Assembly: GCA_016287555.1 (NCBI GenBank)
Contig: JAEFAK010000100.1
Location: forward strand, 1-6,504
DNA length: 6,504 nucleotides
Direction: 5' to 3'
DNA from: Oscillospiraceae bacterium
GTDB taxonomy: Bacteria > Bacillota > Clostridia > Oscillospirales > Oscillospiraceae
Shown: positions 6,455 to 6,504 of the stretch, piece after piece
Layout: each line of letters starts with the position of its first letter
Position numbering within the stretch: the stretch's first letter is position 1
Notes under the pieces: model-generated
Database searches by the model: none
What the model was told of the DNA's origin: nothing
Seen by the model: the letters and a program-made list of their open reading frames with translations, nothing else
Program-made: the position numbers and the translations under genes

Positions 6455-6504
6455 GGTGAATTATACTATCAAGCGCAACACTTGAAAGAAAATAAAGAAG
6501 TTCA
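6455..6504. other. AT-rich non-coding tail
   Basis: No gene is seen. A TATACT (6462-6467) lacks a sensible -35, and a TTGAAA (6482-6487) could be the -35 of a promoter whose -10 would lie beyond the window. Nothing further can be supported. Confidence 0.3.

Overview
The window holds one very large gene in the + direction (267-6380, 2037 codons) with short non-coding flanks. It encodes a secreted, cell-surface serine endopeptidase of the subtilase (S8) family, in the lactocepin/C5a-peptidase style. The complete catalytic set is visible: Asp202, His286, oxyanion Asn393 and Ser639, with a protease-associated (PA) insert between Asn and Ser.

The organism looks like a moderately GC-rich member of the Clostridia, probably a gut Oscillospirales-type or related uncultured lineage. 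The reasons are the strong AAGGAG ribosome site, a Gram-positive signal peptide, three SLH repeats instead of an LPxTG sortase signal, a type I dockerin, and Big_2 and cohesin-like modules combined with a lactocepin-like protease. Codons mostly end in C or G. This placement is inference; no marker gene is present.

Layout. Bases 1-110 hold one good hairpin and one weak hairpin that probably end transcription of a gene to the left. Bases 108-190 are an AT-rich island with a candidate promoter, followed by a leader of about 100 nt and the ribosome site. The gene encodes, in order: signal peptide, I9-type propeptide, S8 domain with PA insert, an Fn3-like domain split by a dockerin, a long lactocepin-type wall-side region, a Big_2 Ig-like domain, a beta-propeller-like region, a cohesin-like domain, a small beta domain, a Pro/Asp/Glu linker and three SLH repeats at the C-terminus. 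A perfect 32-nt palindrome followed by a T-run lies 33 nt after the stop codon, so the gene is probably monocistronic. The last 50 bases are AT-rich and non-coding.

Inferred function: the enzyme is exported by Sec, matures by removal of the propeptide, and is held on the secondary cell-wall polymer by the SLH repeats. There it would cut extracellular proteins, for nutrition or surface remodelling. The dockerin and the cohesin-like module raise the possibility of non-covalent pairing within the protein or with other surface proteins. The points most worth checking are the dockerin embedded inside the Fn3-like domain, its coexistence with a cohesin-like module and SLH anchor, and a local codon-use shift over the propeller-encoding segment.
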